Source: Janthinobacterium lividum PAMC 25724 (GTDB lineage: Bacteria; Pseudomonadota; Gammaproteobacteria; Burkholderiales; Burkholderiaceae_D). From it: a stretch of 64,000 nt of DNA. Under the pieces are notes generated by a model that saw nothing but the letters and a program-made list of their open reading frames with translations, was not told the DNA's origin and made no database searches. How positions within the stretch are numbered: position 1 is the stretch's first letter; every line of letters begins with the position of its first letter. The translations under genes and the position numbers were made by a program. Below, piece after piece: positions 8,434-16,523 of this stretch. The DNA lies in assembly GCA_000242815.2 (NCBI GenBank), contig AHHB01000042.1, positions 1 through 64,000 of the forward strand, given 5' to 3'.

Positions 8434-9438
8434 CTAGCGCGGCCGCGATGCAATCTGCCGCGATGCCATCAGGCATTGCTCCACCTGTTCGGCAATCGAC
8501 GCCGGCACCGGCATCTCGCCGCGCAGCACGGCAGCGATCCAGGCAGCGGTGGTGGCCGCATCGCGCTCGGCGGGCAAATCCGACAAGCTCGCCACCAGCA
8601 ACTGTTTTTCCACCAGCACAGTACGCTCAGCGCCATGGAACCAGTCGATCTGCTGTGCCTTGTTGGCATTGGCCACCGTCTCGCCTTCCGTGCCGCGCAT
8701 CAGGAAAGCGTCGCCGCGCGCAGGATCAGAGGCGGTCAGGAAATATTCACCGAGCATTTCCAGGTATTCCGGATGCGTGTACGACACCAGGCGCAGGGCA
8801 GGCCCGGCGAAGGGCTGCATGATTTTCACCAGCGTATGCGTGCAATTGCGCACGCCCAGCACGCGCCGCAGCGACAGCATGTGTGCCAGACGCGGCGCCA
8901 GTGCATCTATCGGCAAGAAGGCCACTGCGCCGCGCGCCATGGCGGCCTCGGCTTGCGCATGGTCCAGCGAGGCCGGCACGCCCAGCGCGGCCAGCACTTC
9001 AGCCGTAGTGACGCGGCCCGGGTCGCTGGTGACGCCATGCACGAGCACGGGCGCGCCCGCGCGCGCCAACAGGAGCGCCAGCAAGGCCGTCAGATTGGCC
9101 ATCTTGCGCGCGCCGTTGTAGCTGGGAATGATGATGGGCGCGAACCCGGATGCATGTTCACGTGACGGCGCAGCCACGGGCACAAAGGACGCTTCGGCTG
9201 CGTCGAGGAAACCGGCGATCTCGTCCACGGACTCGCCCTTGATGCGCATCGCCAGCAAGATGCCGCCCAGTTCCAGGTCCGACACGCGCTCCTCGAGCAT
9301 GGCGCGGTACAGGGCGCGGGCGTCGTCACGCGTCATGCTGCGCGCACCGTTCTTGCCGCGTCCTATTTCCTTGATGAAACGTGCAGCAGGGAATGGCTCT
9401 CCGGCCACATCGGTATGGGGTATGGAAACAGTCGTCAT
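8434..9438 (-). CDS. ybiB: YbiB-type (TrpD2) nucleic-acid-binding protein
   Basis: Protein with the fold of anthranilate phosphoribosyltransferase (TrpD) that belongs to the YbiB/TrpD2 group. YbiB proteins are reported to bind nucleic acid and are linked to the LexA/SOS response. They are not thought to make tryptophan. The N-terminal helical domain (IKEIGRGKNGARSMTRDDARALYRAM) and the glycine-rich phosphoribosyl-domain segments (IPSYNGARKMANLTALLALLLA, HGVTSDPGRVTTAEVL) are visible. The 334-residue length fits. It is divergent from the DAHP synthase gene, with 184 bases between the two starts. Confidence 0.88.
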   Translation of the reverse strand: MTTVSIPHTDVAGEPFPAARFIKEIGRGKNGARSMTRDDARALYRAMLEERVSDLELGGILLAMRIKGESVDEIAGFLDAAEASFVPVAAPSREHASGFAPIIIPSYNGARKMANLTALLALLLARAGAPVLVHGVTSDPGRVTTAEVLAALGVPASLDHAQAEAAMARGAVAFLPIDALAPRLAHMLSLRRVLGVRNCTHTLVKIMQPFAGPALRLVSYTHPEYLEMLGEYFLTASDPARGDAFLMRGTEGETVANANKAQQIDWFHGAERTVLVEKQLLVASLSDLPAERDAATTAAWIAAVLRGEMPVPASIAEQVEQCLMASRQIASRPR

Positions 9439-9622
9439 GGCGCCAGCTTACACGCATTTTCCCGTGCCGACGGGCCCGCGCCGCGCTTGGACGCCTGTGC
9501 AAGGTCTTCACGCCATTTTTGCACGAGCGGCAGTGCGGCCGCAGCCAGACACGCCGCCAGGCGGCATTTCCGCTACACTAATGCCTCTTAAAGAACGCAT
9601 TAGCGAAAGCCGAGCCAGAATC

Positions 9623-10684
9623 ATGAATACGCCAGACATCGAAAATATCAACGTCACCTCCTTCGCGCCCATGCCGACGCCGGCCGAATTGCACGCCAAG
9701 CTGCCACTGTCCGAGAGCGCCTTCGACACCGTCAGCCGCGGCCGCGAAGCACTGCGTAACATCATCGACCGCAAGGACCAGCGCCTGTTCGTCGTCGTCG
9801 GCCCCTGCTCCATCCACGACCCCGCCGCCGGCCTCGATTACGCGCGCCGCCTGAAAGCGCTGCAAGAGGAAGTCAAGGATACGATGCTGCTGGTGATGCG
9901 CGTGTATTTCGAAAAACCGCGTACCACCACGGGTTGGAAGGGCTATATCAACGACCCGTACATGGACGATTCATTCAAGGTCAACGAAGGCATGGAAAAG
10001 GCGCGCCAGTTCCTGCTCGACGTGTGCGAACTGGGCCTGCCCACCGCCACCGAAGCGCTGGACCCGATCTCGCCGCAATACCTGGGCGACCTGATCGCCT
10101 GGACCGCCATCGGCGCGCGCACCACCGAATCGCAGACGCACCGCGAAATGTCGTCGGGCCTCTCGACGCCCGTCGGCTTCAAGAACGGCACCGATGGCGA
10201 CATCAGCATCGCGGTAAATGCAATCCTGTCGTCGGCGCACCCGCACTCCTTCCTCGGTATTAATGCCGAAGGCAATGTGGCCATCGTGCGCACGCGCGGC
10301 AATGCATATGGCCATGTGGTCCTGCGCGGCGGTGACGGCCGCCCGAACTACGATTCAGTCTCGATCGCCATCGCCGAACAGGCACTGGCCAAGGCCAAGC
10401 TGCCGGCCAACCTGGTAGTGGACTGCTCGCACGCGAACAGCTATAAAAAGCCGGAACTGCAGCCACTGGTGATGGCTGACGTGGTCAACCAGATCTGTCA
10501 GGGCAACCGCTCGCTGGTGGGCGTGATGATCGAATCGAACATCGTTAGCGGCAACCAGAAGATCCCGCAAGACCTGTCGCAACTGACCTACGGCTGCTCC
10601 GTCACGGACGGCTGCATCGACTGGGACACCACGGCGACCATGCTGCGCGACGCGCATGCGCATTTGCTCAATCGCCCGAAGTAA
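9623..10684 (+). CDS. aroG: 3-deoxy-7-phosphoheptulonate synthase (class I DAHP synthase)
   Basis: Catalyses the first step of the shikimate pathway, phosphoenolpyruvate plus erythrose 4-phosphate to DAHP. The 353-residue protein carries the class I landmarks: VVGPCSIHDP near residue 55, RVYFEKPRTTTGWKGYINDP, the GARTTESQTHREMSSGLS metal/PEP-binding region and CSHANSYK...QP toward the C-terminus. The start at 9623 (MNTPDIENINVTS) is chosen because the family begins with a similar segment. In-frame starts upstream (9580 and earlier) overlap a TACACT promoter-like element or the ybiB gene. E. coli has three isozymes with different feedback inhibitors; the aroG label is by general similarity and the inhibitor cannot be read here. 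Confidence 0.95.
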   Translation: MNTPDIENINVTSFAPMPTPAELHAKLPLSESAFDTVSRGREALRNIIDRKDQRLFVVVGPCSIHDPAAGLDYARRLKALQEEVKDTMLLVMRVYFEKPRTTTGWKGYINDPYMDDSFKVNEGMEKARQFLLDVCELGLPTATEALDPISPQYLGDLIAWTAIGARTTESQTHREMSSGLSTPVGFKNGTDGDISIAVNAILSSAHPHSFLGINAEGNVAIVRTRGNAYGHVVLRGGDGRPNYDSVSIAIAEQALAKAKLPANLVVDCSHANSYKKPELQPLVMADVVNQICQGNRSLVGVMIESNIVSGNQKIPQDLSQLTYGCSVTDGCIDWDTTATMLRDAHAHLLNRPK

Positions 10685-10742
10685 ACAGCTGGCGTCAGCC
10701 CCCCTCTTGCGTTGGCGCTGAACCTGGCGTTACCGGCATTGA

Positions 10743-10754
10743 GGGTCTGACCCC
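10743..10754. repeat. GGGTCTGACCCC palindrome after aroG
   Basis: A single copy of a GGGTC-type palindrome that recurs near gene ends at 30544-30569, 58320-58331 and, in longer hairpins, at 54250 and 61426. Here it lies in the short convergent gap between aroG and the NirD-like gene. Confidence 0.5.
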
Positions 10755-10760
10755 AAACAC

Positions 10761-11168
10761 CTATGCCATCTGCACATGCGGCAGCACGGCGAACGCTCCC
10801 GCCAACGCCTGTTCGGCCTTGCTGGCCGGGATATTGAGTGCATTGACATCCAGATAGATGCGCCCGTCCATGATGCGCACTGCGTACAGGCGCGCCAAGC
10901 CCTGCACAGGGGCCACCAGGCGGCCCGATTCGAGCTCGATGATCCAGCTATTGTTGGGCCCCACCAGGGTTTTCCCCATCAGCACCCCGTGCGCCAGCGG
11001 GCCTCCCAGGCAGGGCAGCGTGTCGAGCAGCGCGTACACCGTGTCATCGAAGGCGCGCAACAGCGCCACAGCGGGCAAGTCCTGCCACGCCAGGCCGCGC
11101 TGCACCATGCGCGCGCGCGCCGGCGGCATGTCCTTCAGGCGGCATATCATTTTCCATTGTTCTGGCAT
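10761..11168 (-). CDS. Stand-alone NirD-like (Rieske-fold) protein lacking cluster ligands
   Basis: Resembles the small subunit of assimilatory NAD(P)H nitrite reductase (NirD), a Rieske-fold protein: WKMICRLKDMPPARAR, a VALLRAFDDTVYALLD strand pair, GGPLAHGVLMG and a final RLYAVRIMDGRIYLDV. A true Rieske protein would have C-x-H and C-x2-H ligands. Here those places read LPCLGGP and GPNNSW, so a [2Fe-2S] cluster is not expected. No large nitrite reductase subunit (NirB) is nearby. The start at 11168 is supported by GGGAG seven bases upstream; an in-frame ATG at 11192 would add eight residues. Function is unknown: it could be a free-standing NirD paralogue or a redox-inactive scaffold. Confidence 0.7.
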   Translation of the reverse strand: MPEQWKMICRLKDMPPARARMVQRGLAWQDLPAVALLRAFDDTVYALLDTLPCLGGPLAHGVLMGKTLVGPNNSWIIELESGRLVAPVQGLARLYAVRIMDGRIYLDVNALNIPASKAEQALAGAFAVLPHVQMA

Positions 11169-11378
11169 CGCGAACTCCCGTGAAAAAGGCACACGCTAGC
11201 CTAAGCAAGAGCGGTGCCAGCTCCAGCACCGGCAGATAATGGGAAAAACAGGGAGTAAAACGGTACGGCTGCGCACTGCGCAAGTGCACACTGCCGCCGA
11301 AATGGTGCGCCTGCCACACGGTGGATTGCCCGGCTTTCCTTTACAATGGCGGATTACTCCTCCCTACTTAGCACCTTC

Positions 11379-12419
11379 ATGATTGTTCTTGGCGTCGAAT
11401 CCTCCTGTGACGAAACCGGCCTGGCCTTGTACGACACGCAACGCGGCCTGCTGTCGCACGCCCTCTATTCGCAAGTGGCCATGCACGAGCAATATGGCGG
11501 CGTGGTACCGGAACTGGCGTCGCGCGACCATATCCGCCGCGCCATCCCGCTGCTCGATGAAACCCTGGCCAAGGCCGGCATCAGCCTGGCCGAAATCGAC
11601 GCCATCGCCTACACGCAAGGTCCGGGCCTCGCCGGTGCGCTGCTGGTCGGTTCTTCCGTCGCCTGCAGCCTGGGCCTGGCCATCAACAAGCCGGTACTGG
11701 GCATCCACCATCTGGAAGGTCATCTGCTGTCGCCGCTGCTGGCGTCCGAGCCGCCCGAGTTTCCCTTCATTGCGCTGCTGGTGTCGGGTGGTCATACGCA
11801 GCTGATGCGCGTCGATGGCGTGGGCCAGTACACGATGTTGGGCGAAACGCTCGATGATGCGGCCGGCGAAGCGTTCGACAAGTCGGCCAAGCTGCTGGGC
11901 CTCGGTTATCCGGGCGGCCCCGCCATTTCGCGCCTGGCTGAATTGGGCGACCCGCTGGCGTATAAACTGCCACGCCCGATGCTGCATTCGAAAGACTTCA
12001 ATTTCAGTTTTTCGGGCTTGAAGACGGCCGTACTGACGGTGGTGAAAAACCATGAAGAAAAAATCATCGCCAATATCTGCGAGCAGGACAAGGCGAATAT
12101 CGCGCGCGGCTTCGTCGACGCCATCGTCGACGTGCTGACGGCCAAATGCGTGGCGGCCCTCAAGCACACGGGCTTGAAACGCCTGGTGATCGCCGGCGGC
12201 GTGGGCGCCAACGCGCAGCTGCGCGCCTCGCTCAACGCGGCTGCCGCCAAGAAGCGTTTCAAGGTGTATTACCCGGAGCTGGAATTCTGTACCGATAACG
12301 GCGCCATGATCGCCTTTGCCGGCGCCATGCGCCTGCAAATCAACCCGCAGGCCGCCAAGTACGATTATTCCTTCAATGTGCGCCCGCGCTGGCCACTGGA
12401 CGACATCCGCGAGATCTGA
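11379..12419 (+). CDS. tsaD: tRNA N6-threonylcarbamoyladenosine transferase TsaD
   Basis: Transfers the threonylcarbamoyl group to A37 of ANN-decoding tRNAs, working with TsaB, TsaC and TsaE (the last is encoded here at 55614). The protein of 346 residues starts [19 protein letters not shown], the standard N-terminal phosphate-binding segment. It has the metal-binding HHLEGH (His111, His115) and LVSGGHTQL, and the C-terminal [13 protein letters not shown] and CTDNGAMIA. The in-frame ATG at 11346 would add eleven atypical residues, so 11379 is preferred, though no strong ribosome binding site precedes it. It lies a few kb from rpsU-dnaG-rpoD, near where tsaD is found in many proteobacteria. 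Confidence 0.97.
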   Translation: MIVLGVESSCDETGLALYDTQRGLLSHALYSQVAMHEQYGGVVPELASRDHIRRAIPLLDETLAKAGISLAEIDAIAYTQGPGLAGALLVGSSVACSLGLAINKPVLGIHHLEGHLLSPLLASEPPEFPFIALLVSGGHTQLMRVDGVGQYTMLGETLDDAAGEAFDKSAKLLGLGYPGGPAISRLAELGDPLAYKLPRPMLHSKDFNFSFSGLKTAVLTVVKNHEEKIIANICEQDKANIARGFVDAIVDVLTAKCVAALKHTGLKRLVIAGGVGANAQLRASLNAAAAKKRFKVYYPELEFCTDNGAMIAFAGAMRLQINPQAAKYDYSFNVRPRWPLDDIREI

Positions 12420-12529
12420 TCGGCGCTTCACTCCCGCAAGAAATTGCGCGTGCCCGCCAGGGCCGCGCCCTCCACCAGCGTTTCATCCTTCTAGTCGACG
12501 CCCGCCAACTGCCGGTTGAACGCCTGCGC

Positions 12530-12573
12530 CAGCAAGTCCTGCAGCAAGTCCTGCAGCCAGTCCTGCAGCCAGG
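12530..12573. repeat. 12-bp tandem repeat (about 3.6 copies)
   Basis: Units CAGCAAGTCCTG (twice) and CAGCCAGTCCTG follow head to tail from 12530, with a partial fourth unit. It lies in the 230-base gap between tsaD and the TIGR01777 gene. On the minus strand a 37-codon ORF (12604 to 12494) reads through the repeat as LQD/LLQD heptad-like units and ends in TAG. Twenty more sense codons follow in frame, so this may be a decayed reading frame. Confidence 0.6.
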
Positions 12574-12649
12574 CGAAGGCATCGGCATGGCTGGCGCGGG
12601 GCATGGATTGAACGCGAATTCACCACCCATGCTCCCACTCTACGCCGCA

Positions 12650-14113
12650 CTACAGGCTGCGCAGTGCGCCTTCGAGCTGCGGATAGCGAAAGACAAAGCC
12701 GTCGCCCAGCATGCGCTGCGGCGCCACGCGCTGGCCTTCCACCAGCAGGTCGGCTTGTTCACCCAGCAGGGCACGCATGAGCAATGCGGGCGTCGGCATG
12801 ATGCTCGGGCGATGCAGCACCGCGCCCGCCACTTGGGCGAAGCGGCGCTGCTCGATGGCCTCTGGCGCGCAGAAGTTATACGCGCCGCTCACCGCGCCCT
12901 GTTCGCTGCGGCGCGCCAGGTGGGCGATGCCGCGGATGACATCGCGCACATGCACCCATGACATCCATTGCTTGCCGCTGCCGAGCGGGCCGCCCGCGCC
13001 GAAGCGTATCGGCAGCAGCATTTGCGGCAGCGAACCCTGGTGGCCGAAGACCAGGCCCAAGCGCATGCAGCCGACCTGCACGCCATATTGCTGCGCCTGG
13101 CGCGCAGCCGCTTCCCATTCCTGACACAGCTGCGACATGAAAATAGCTTGCGGTGCGCTGTCTTCATGAAGCTCGGTCGCGTCACCCTGCGGCTGCACGC
13201 CGTAGTAGCCGATGGCCGACGCCGACAGCAGCACGCGCGGCTTGTGCTGCGCGCGGGCGATCCACGCCACCAGGTCCTGCGTCAGCGCCACGCGGCTGCG
13301 GCGCAGGTCCGCCTTGCGCGCGTCTGTCCAGCGCAGCCCGACGATGCGGGCGCCGGCCAGATTGACCACCATGTCGATGTGCTGTGTGGCGGGCAACTCG
13401 TCGAACGCGGTGATGCAGCGCACCTGACCGTCGAACCGCCACGCGGCCTGCTTAGGCTGGCGCGTCAGCACCGTCACCGCGTGGCCGTCGGCCAGCAAGG
13501 CGGCCACCAGTTGCTGGCCAATGAAACCGGTGGCGCCCGTCACCAGCACGGACTGCGGCGCGGTGGCAAAGCTCAGCTGCTCTTTTTGCTCTGCCGTTTC
13601 CTGCACTGTGCGCCGCCCCAGCTGCCACACGGCATACGCGTCGCGCAGGCCGGACAAGCCCACACCCACGCCACATAGCGCGAGGAAGACGCTAAGCCAG
13701 CCATACGGCTGCCACACGAGGGCCGTCGGCAGGCTCGCCCATAGGCTGCTATTTAGGACCAACAGGACGATGAAGGCGCCCGCGTTAATCGCCAGCAGCG
13801 TGTGCGTGACGCGCTCCGTGGCGGGCAAGAGGCGGCTTTTATCTTCCACCACAAAATCCCACAGGGTCAGCACGATTTCTACGCCAAAGACGATCACCAG
13901 CACCCAAGCCCAGGCGCCATGCCATTCCCAGGCGGCCAGCCCGAGGAACAGCAGGCTGTAGATCAGGGCGCGCGTGGCATGGATGCTCAATTCCCGGCGC
14001 GCCGAAGTCTTTTGCGGCAGCGCCTCCGTGATTTCATGGTGGTAGATGGTGTCAAAGGCGCCAAGGCAGCCTTGCGCCGCCATCAGTTGCAGGGCCAGCA
14101 GATGCGTATTCAT
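12650..14113 (-). CDS. Membrane-domain / TIGR01777 epimerase fusion
   Basis: Two-part protein of 487 residues. About residues 1-175 are membrane-embedded: several hydrophobic stretches, including ALIYSLLFLGLAAW, AWVLVIVFGVEIVL and LLAINAGAFIVLLVLN. A short charged linker follows. The rest is an extended-SDR epimerase of the TIGR01777 (YfcH) family with the nucleotide-binding VLVTGATGFIGQQLV, a VVNLAGARIVGLRW segment and LSASAIGYYG, where the active-site Tyr is expected. Stand-alone TIGR01777 proteins are about 300 residues, so the N-terminal half is extra. It follows the DUF4166 gene with a 4-base overlap and a good site AGGAGATACC. Together with the GbsR-type regulator the three form one operon. 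The substrate is unknown. Confidence 0.85.
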   Translation of the reverse strand: MNTHLLALQLMAAQGCLGAFDTIYHHEITEALPQKTSARRELSIHATRALIYSLLFLGLAAWEWHGAWAWVLVIVFGVEIVLTLWDFVVEDKSRLLPATERVTHTLLAINAGAFIVLLVLNSSLWASLPTALVWQPYGWLSVFLALCGVGVGLSGLRDAYAVWQLGRRTVQETAEQKEQLSFATAPQSVLVTGATGFIGQQLVAALLADGHAVTVLTRQPKQAAWRFDGQVRCITAFDELPATQHIDMVVNLAGARIVGLRWTDARKADLRRSRVALTQDLVAWIARAQHKPRVLLSASAIGYYGVQPQGDATELHEDSAPQAIFMSQLCQEWEAAARQAQQYGVQVGCMRLGLVFGHQGSLPQMLLPIRFGAGGPLGSGKQWMSWVHVRDVIRGIAHLARRSEQGAVSGAYNFCAPEAIEQRRFAQVAGAVLHRPSIMPTPALLMRALLGEQADLLVEGQRVAPQRMLGDGFVFRYPQLEGALRSL

Positions 14114-14715
14114 GGTATCTCCTTGTGATGGGCGGGCGCCGCGCTTTCGCGAAAAACGCCGACCTGGGTAAACGTGGTGCCGAACAGGGCGTGGCGAATC
14201 TCGATGCGGATATTGAACTGCTGTGGCGTATCGTTACGGTGCGACAGATAAGTCTTGCCGGGCGTGAGCACGCCGGGCAGCGGCAGGCGCCAGCCGAAAA
14301 TTTCCCAAAAATAGCCATCGCTGGTGAAATGCAAATTGCCATCCTCGACGTGGAGCACGAGTTTCATGCCCAGGCCCATGCCCACGTATTCGAGCACTTC
14401 GCCGCGCTCGCTTTCAGCCATGTAGGAGGTAAAGCGGATCGGCGCGCGACCATGCAGGTGGTAGGTGCGCTGCTTGAAGATGAACGGACAAGCGGTGTGC
14501 GAATAGACTTCGATATCGACAGGGAAGTCATGATCGTCATACGGAATCAGGGTGCCGTCGATAAAGGGGCGCGTGAGCCAGCCCAGCACCTTGCCCAGGC
14601 GCGAGCTGGTCAGTTCACTGAGTTCGCCCCGATAATACAGGGGCTGGCCTGGGACGGGATTTTTCTCGAAGCGGCGGCGGATATCCGGATGCAGGGCCTG
14701 CCACTGCGTCCCCAT
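14110..14715 (-). CDS. DUF4166 domain protein
   Basis: Protein of 201 residues that fits DUF4166 from end to end: WQALHPDIRRRFEKNPVPG at the start, then PFIDGTLIPYDDHDFPVDIE, and a C-terminal GGRLxxPG-like region reading WEIFGWRLPLPGVLTPGKTY. No signal peptide or membrane segment is visible and no function is established for the family. In other genomes DUF4166 can be fused to or next to SDR proteins. Here it lies between a GbsR-type regulator and the membrane/TIGR01777 fusion, overlapping the latter by four bases. An adjacent GTG at 14718 is an alternative start. Confidence 0.8.
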   Translation of the reverse strand: MGTQWQALHPDIRRRFEKNPVPGQPLYYRGELSELTSSRLGKVLGWLTRPFIDGTLIPYDDHDFPVDIEVYSHTACPFIFKQRTYHLHGRAPIRFTSYMAESERGEVLEYVGMGLGMKLVLHVEDGNLHFTSDGYFWEIFGWRLPLPGVLTPGKTYLSHRNDTPQQFNIRIEIRHALFGTTFTQVGVFRESAAPAHHKEIP

Positions 14716-14749
14716 CACTTTTTGAACAGCTCTCCCTCGGATGGAGCGT

Positions 14750-15340
14750 TCATGCGTTCCCCGGCTTATTTGGCTTATTTGGCTTGCCTGGCTTGCCTGG
14801 CTTGCCTGGCTTGTCTTCCGGACTGAGGAACTTGGCCACCTTGCCGCCCATGGACAGCATGTGCTGCAAGGTCGCCGGTGGCAGGTTTTTATAGTCGCTG
14901 TAAGTACTGCTGAGCATTTCCAGGAAGGCCAGCACTTCGCCCATGCGCGCCAACGTCTCTGGCGCTATCGCCGCATCCTGTTCGCCCTCGATCGCGCATT
15001 CGCGCAGCACCGTCAGGGTGGGATCGATCTCGCGCCGCTTGCGCTCTTCCATGATGACGCGGAAGATTGCCCACACATCCTGCAAGGCGACAAAATGGTC
15101 GCGCCGGTCTTTCAATACGTGCGTGATGCGCACCAGGCCCCAGCTTTGCAATTCTTTCAAGCTATTGCTCACGTTCGAGCGGGCCACGTTCAGGCTGGCC
15201 GCGATATCTTCCGCCGTCAGCGCTTCGTTGGCCAGGAACAGCAGCGCGTGAATTTGCGCTACCGTGCGGTTGACGCCCCAGCGGGTACCCATTTCGCCCC
15301 AGTGGAGAATATACTTCTGCGTGGTTGGACTCAGTTCCAT
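14750..15340 (-). CDS. GbsR/MarR-family transcriptional regulator
   Basis: Winged-helix DNA-binding protein, 196 residues. The GbsR-type N-terminus is clear (TQKYILHWGEMGTRWGVNRTVAQIHALL), followed by the helix-turn-helix (LTAEDIAASLNVARSNVSNSLKELQSWGLV) and the wing. The extreme C-terminus is an unusual low-complexity tail of Pro-Gly-Lys and Asn-Lys-Pro triplets encoded by a 9-bp tandem repeat. It is the first gene of a three-gene unit with DUF4166 and TIGR01777 proteins. A perfect 8+8 palindrome lies over its own promoter, so autoregulation is likely; the ligand is unknown. Confidence 0.85.
   Translation of the reverse strand: MELSPTTQKYILHWGEMGTRWGVNRTVAQIHALLFLANEALTAEDIAASLNVARSNVSNSLKELQSWGLVRITHVLKDRRDHFVALQDVWAIFRVIMEERKRREIDPTLTVLRECAIEGEQDAAIAPETLARMGEVLAFLEMLSSTYSDYKNLPPATLQHMLSMGGKVAKFLSPEDKPGKPGKPGKPNKPNKPGNA
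14763..14816. repeat. 9-bp minisatellite in the 3' end of the GbsR gene
   Basis: Six head-to-tail 9-bp units: GGCTTATTT twice, GGCTTGCCT three times, then GGCTTGTCT. They encode the repeated Lys-Pro-Gly/Asn tail of the regulator. Because the unit is a multiple of three, copy-number change would lengthen or shorten the tail without a frameshift. Confidence 0.85.
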
Positions 15341-15351
15341 GGCCTTATCTT

Positions 15352-15371
15352 ATTTCTGTCTCTACAGAAAT
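15352..15371. promoter_or_regulatory. Palindromic operator over the gbsR-like promoter
   Basis: ATTTCTGT (15352-15359) and ACAGAAAT (15364-15371) form a perfect 8+8 palindrome with a CTCT spacer. It overlaps the -10 element and start region of the regulator's promoter. A further AACAGAAAC half-site lies at 15381-15389. Binding by the encoded GbsR/MarR protein is the natural inference. Confidence 0.65.
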
Positions 15372-15397
15372 GTAAGACGAAACAGAAACCGAGTCAA
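15369..15397 (-). promoter_or_regulatory. Sigma-70 promoter of the gbsR-DUF4166-TIGR01777 unit
   Basis: On the minus strand TTGACT (15392-15397) and TACATT (15369-15374) are separated by exactly 17 bases. It lies 11 bases beyond the desaturase stop codon, so this unit can be transcribed separately from the long lipid operon upstream of it. Confidence 0.7.
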
Positions 15398-15407
15398 GCA
15401 CGATTCA

Positions 15408-16523
15408 TCATAACTTGGCGGGCCGCTGGCCCATGGCGCGCAGGAATTGCTGCTGCGAAGCGTGCAGCTGGGCATAACTGAGTTCGCGGTAGACCAAGCC
15501 ATGGCGCGGCGCCAGCTCGGCGATGATGCGCGCCAGCGCCGGGTAGTGGCGGTGGTTCCAGGTGGGAAACAGGTGGTGCGTCAGGTGCAGATTCAGGCCG
15601 CCCAGCCAGTAGCCGAGCCAGCGCAGGCGGCGCGGTTGCGGCGTCCAGTCGCAGGCTGTGTAAAACGTATGCTGGTACCAGTCGTGCGGCAGGGTGCCGT
15701 CCGCGCCCGGCTGGAAGAATGCCACTTCGGCCCAGTGCGTGCCCAGTATCAGCGCCACCAGAGCGCACGAGGCGATCATCTGGCCGACGAAATACGCGCC
15801 CAGCACCACGCCCCAGCCCATGCCGTGCTGCTGCAGCACCCACATGGGCAGCGCCAGCACCAGCGCCACGTGACCGAGCTTCCAGCCCAGGAAAGAGCGC
15901 CAGCCGCGCCAGCCCTGCAAGCGGCTGTGCGCCGCCACGGGCGTCTTGCCGAAGCGGTCCAGCCAGTCGCCATACCAGTTCAAATAAGGCAGCGACAGGG
16001 CCGCCACCACGGGCCAGTACAGGTATTGATAGCGGTACTGCGGCGACCAGCGTTGATAAGGCGTCTGGCGCAGGAAGGGGTTCGGCTGCGTGTCGAGGTC
16101 ATAGCCTTCCACGTTGGCATAAGTGTGATGAAAGTGCACGTGGCGGATGGTCCAGAAATCCGTGTCCACGCCCACAGGCAAGCCCACCAGGCGGATCAGG
16201 ATGCGGTTCAGGCATCCCTGGCGAAAGACGGCGCTGTGGGCCGCGTCGTGCAGGGTATTCATGGCCAGCGCCATGGCCGTGACCAGGCAGGCGACATAGC
16301 TGCAGACAAAGCCCATGGTGCTGTCAGCGCGCAGCGCCAGTACATACAACGATATCGTCAGCACGGCCAGGAAGACCGCTTTCGCATGCATGCGCAGGTC
16401 GCCAAAGCGGTGTTTTCCTTCGTCTGCCAGATAGGCGTCGGCGCGCGCGCGCAGTTCGCGGCGCAAGGCGGAGTCGCGTGCGCGCTGGAAGCGCAACGGC
16501 GGCAAGGGAGGCACAGGCGTCAC
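15408..16523 (-). CDS. Fatty-acid desaturase (membrane di-iron), last gene of lipid operon
   Basis: Membrane di-iron desaturase of about 371 residues. The three histidine boxes are present: HDAAH (His92-His96), HVHFHH (about 128-133) and HLTHHLFPTWNHRHY near residue 310. Hydrophobic segments flank them (AVFLAVLTISLYVLAL, VALVLALPMWVL). Families of this type introduce double bonds or hydroxyls into acyl chains or related lipids. The start is uncertain. The longest frame begins with a GTG at 16553, but the GTG at 16523 overlaps the previous gene's stop as GTGA and has GGGGA upstream, matching the 4-base couplings elsewhere in this operon, so it is preferred. Substrate unknown. Confidence 0.85.
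   Translation of the reverse strand: MTPVPPLPPLRFQRARDSALRRELRARADAYLADEGKHRFGDLRMHAKAVFLAVLTISLYVLALRADSTMGFVCSYVACLVTAMALAMNTLHDAAHSAVFRQGCLNRILIRLVGLPVGVDTDFWTIRHVHFHHTYANVEGYDLDTQPNPFLRQTPYQRWSPQYRYQYLYWPVVAALSLPYLNWYGDWLDRFGKTPVAAHSRLQGWRGWRSFLGWKLGHVALVLALPMWVLQQHGMGWGVVLGAYFVGQMIASCALVALILGTHWAEVAFFQPGADGTLPHDWYQHTFYTACDWTPQPRRLRWLGYWLGGLNLHLTHHLFPTWNHRHYPALARIIAELAPRHGLVYRELSYAQLHASQQQFLRAMGQRPAKL

Noticed and set aside
9128..9622. Upstream extension of the DAHP synthase frame
   Set aside because: It would overlap ybiB on the opposite strand and adds 165 residues absent from the family.
11364..12431. 355-codon minus-strand ORF opposite tsaD
   Set aside because: Exact antisense shadow of a conserved gene; composition is rich in Arg/Gln/Gly and matches nothing recognisable.
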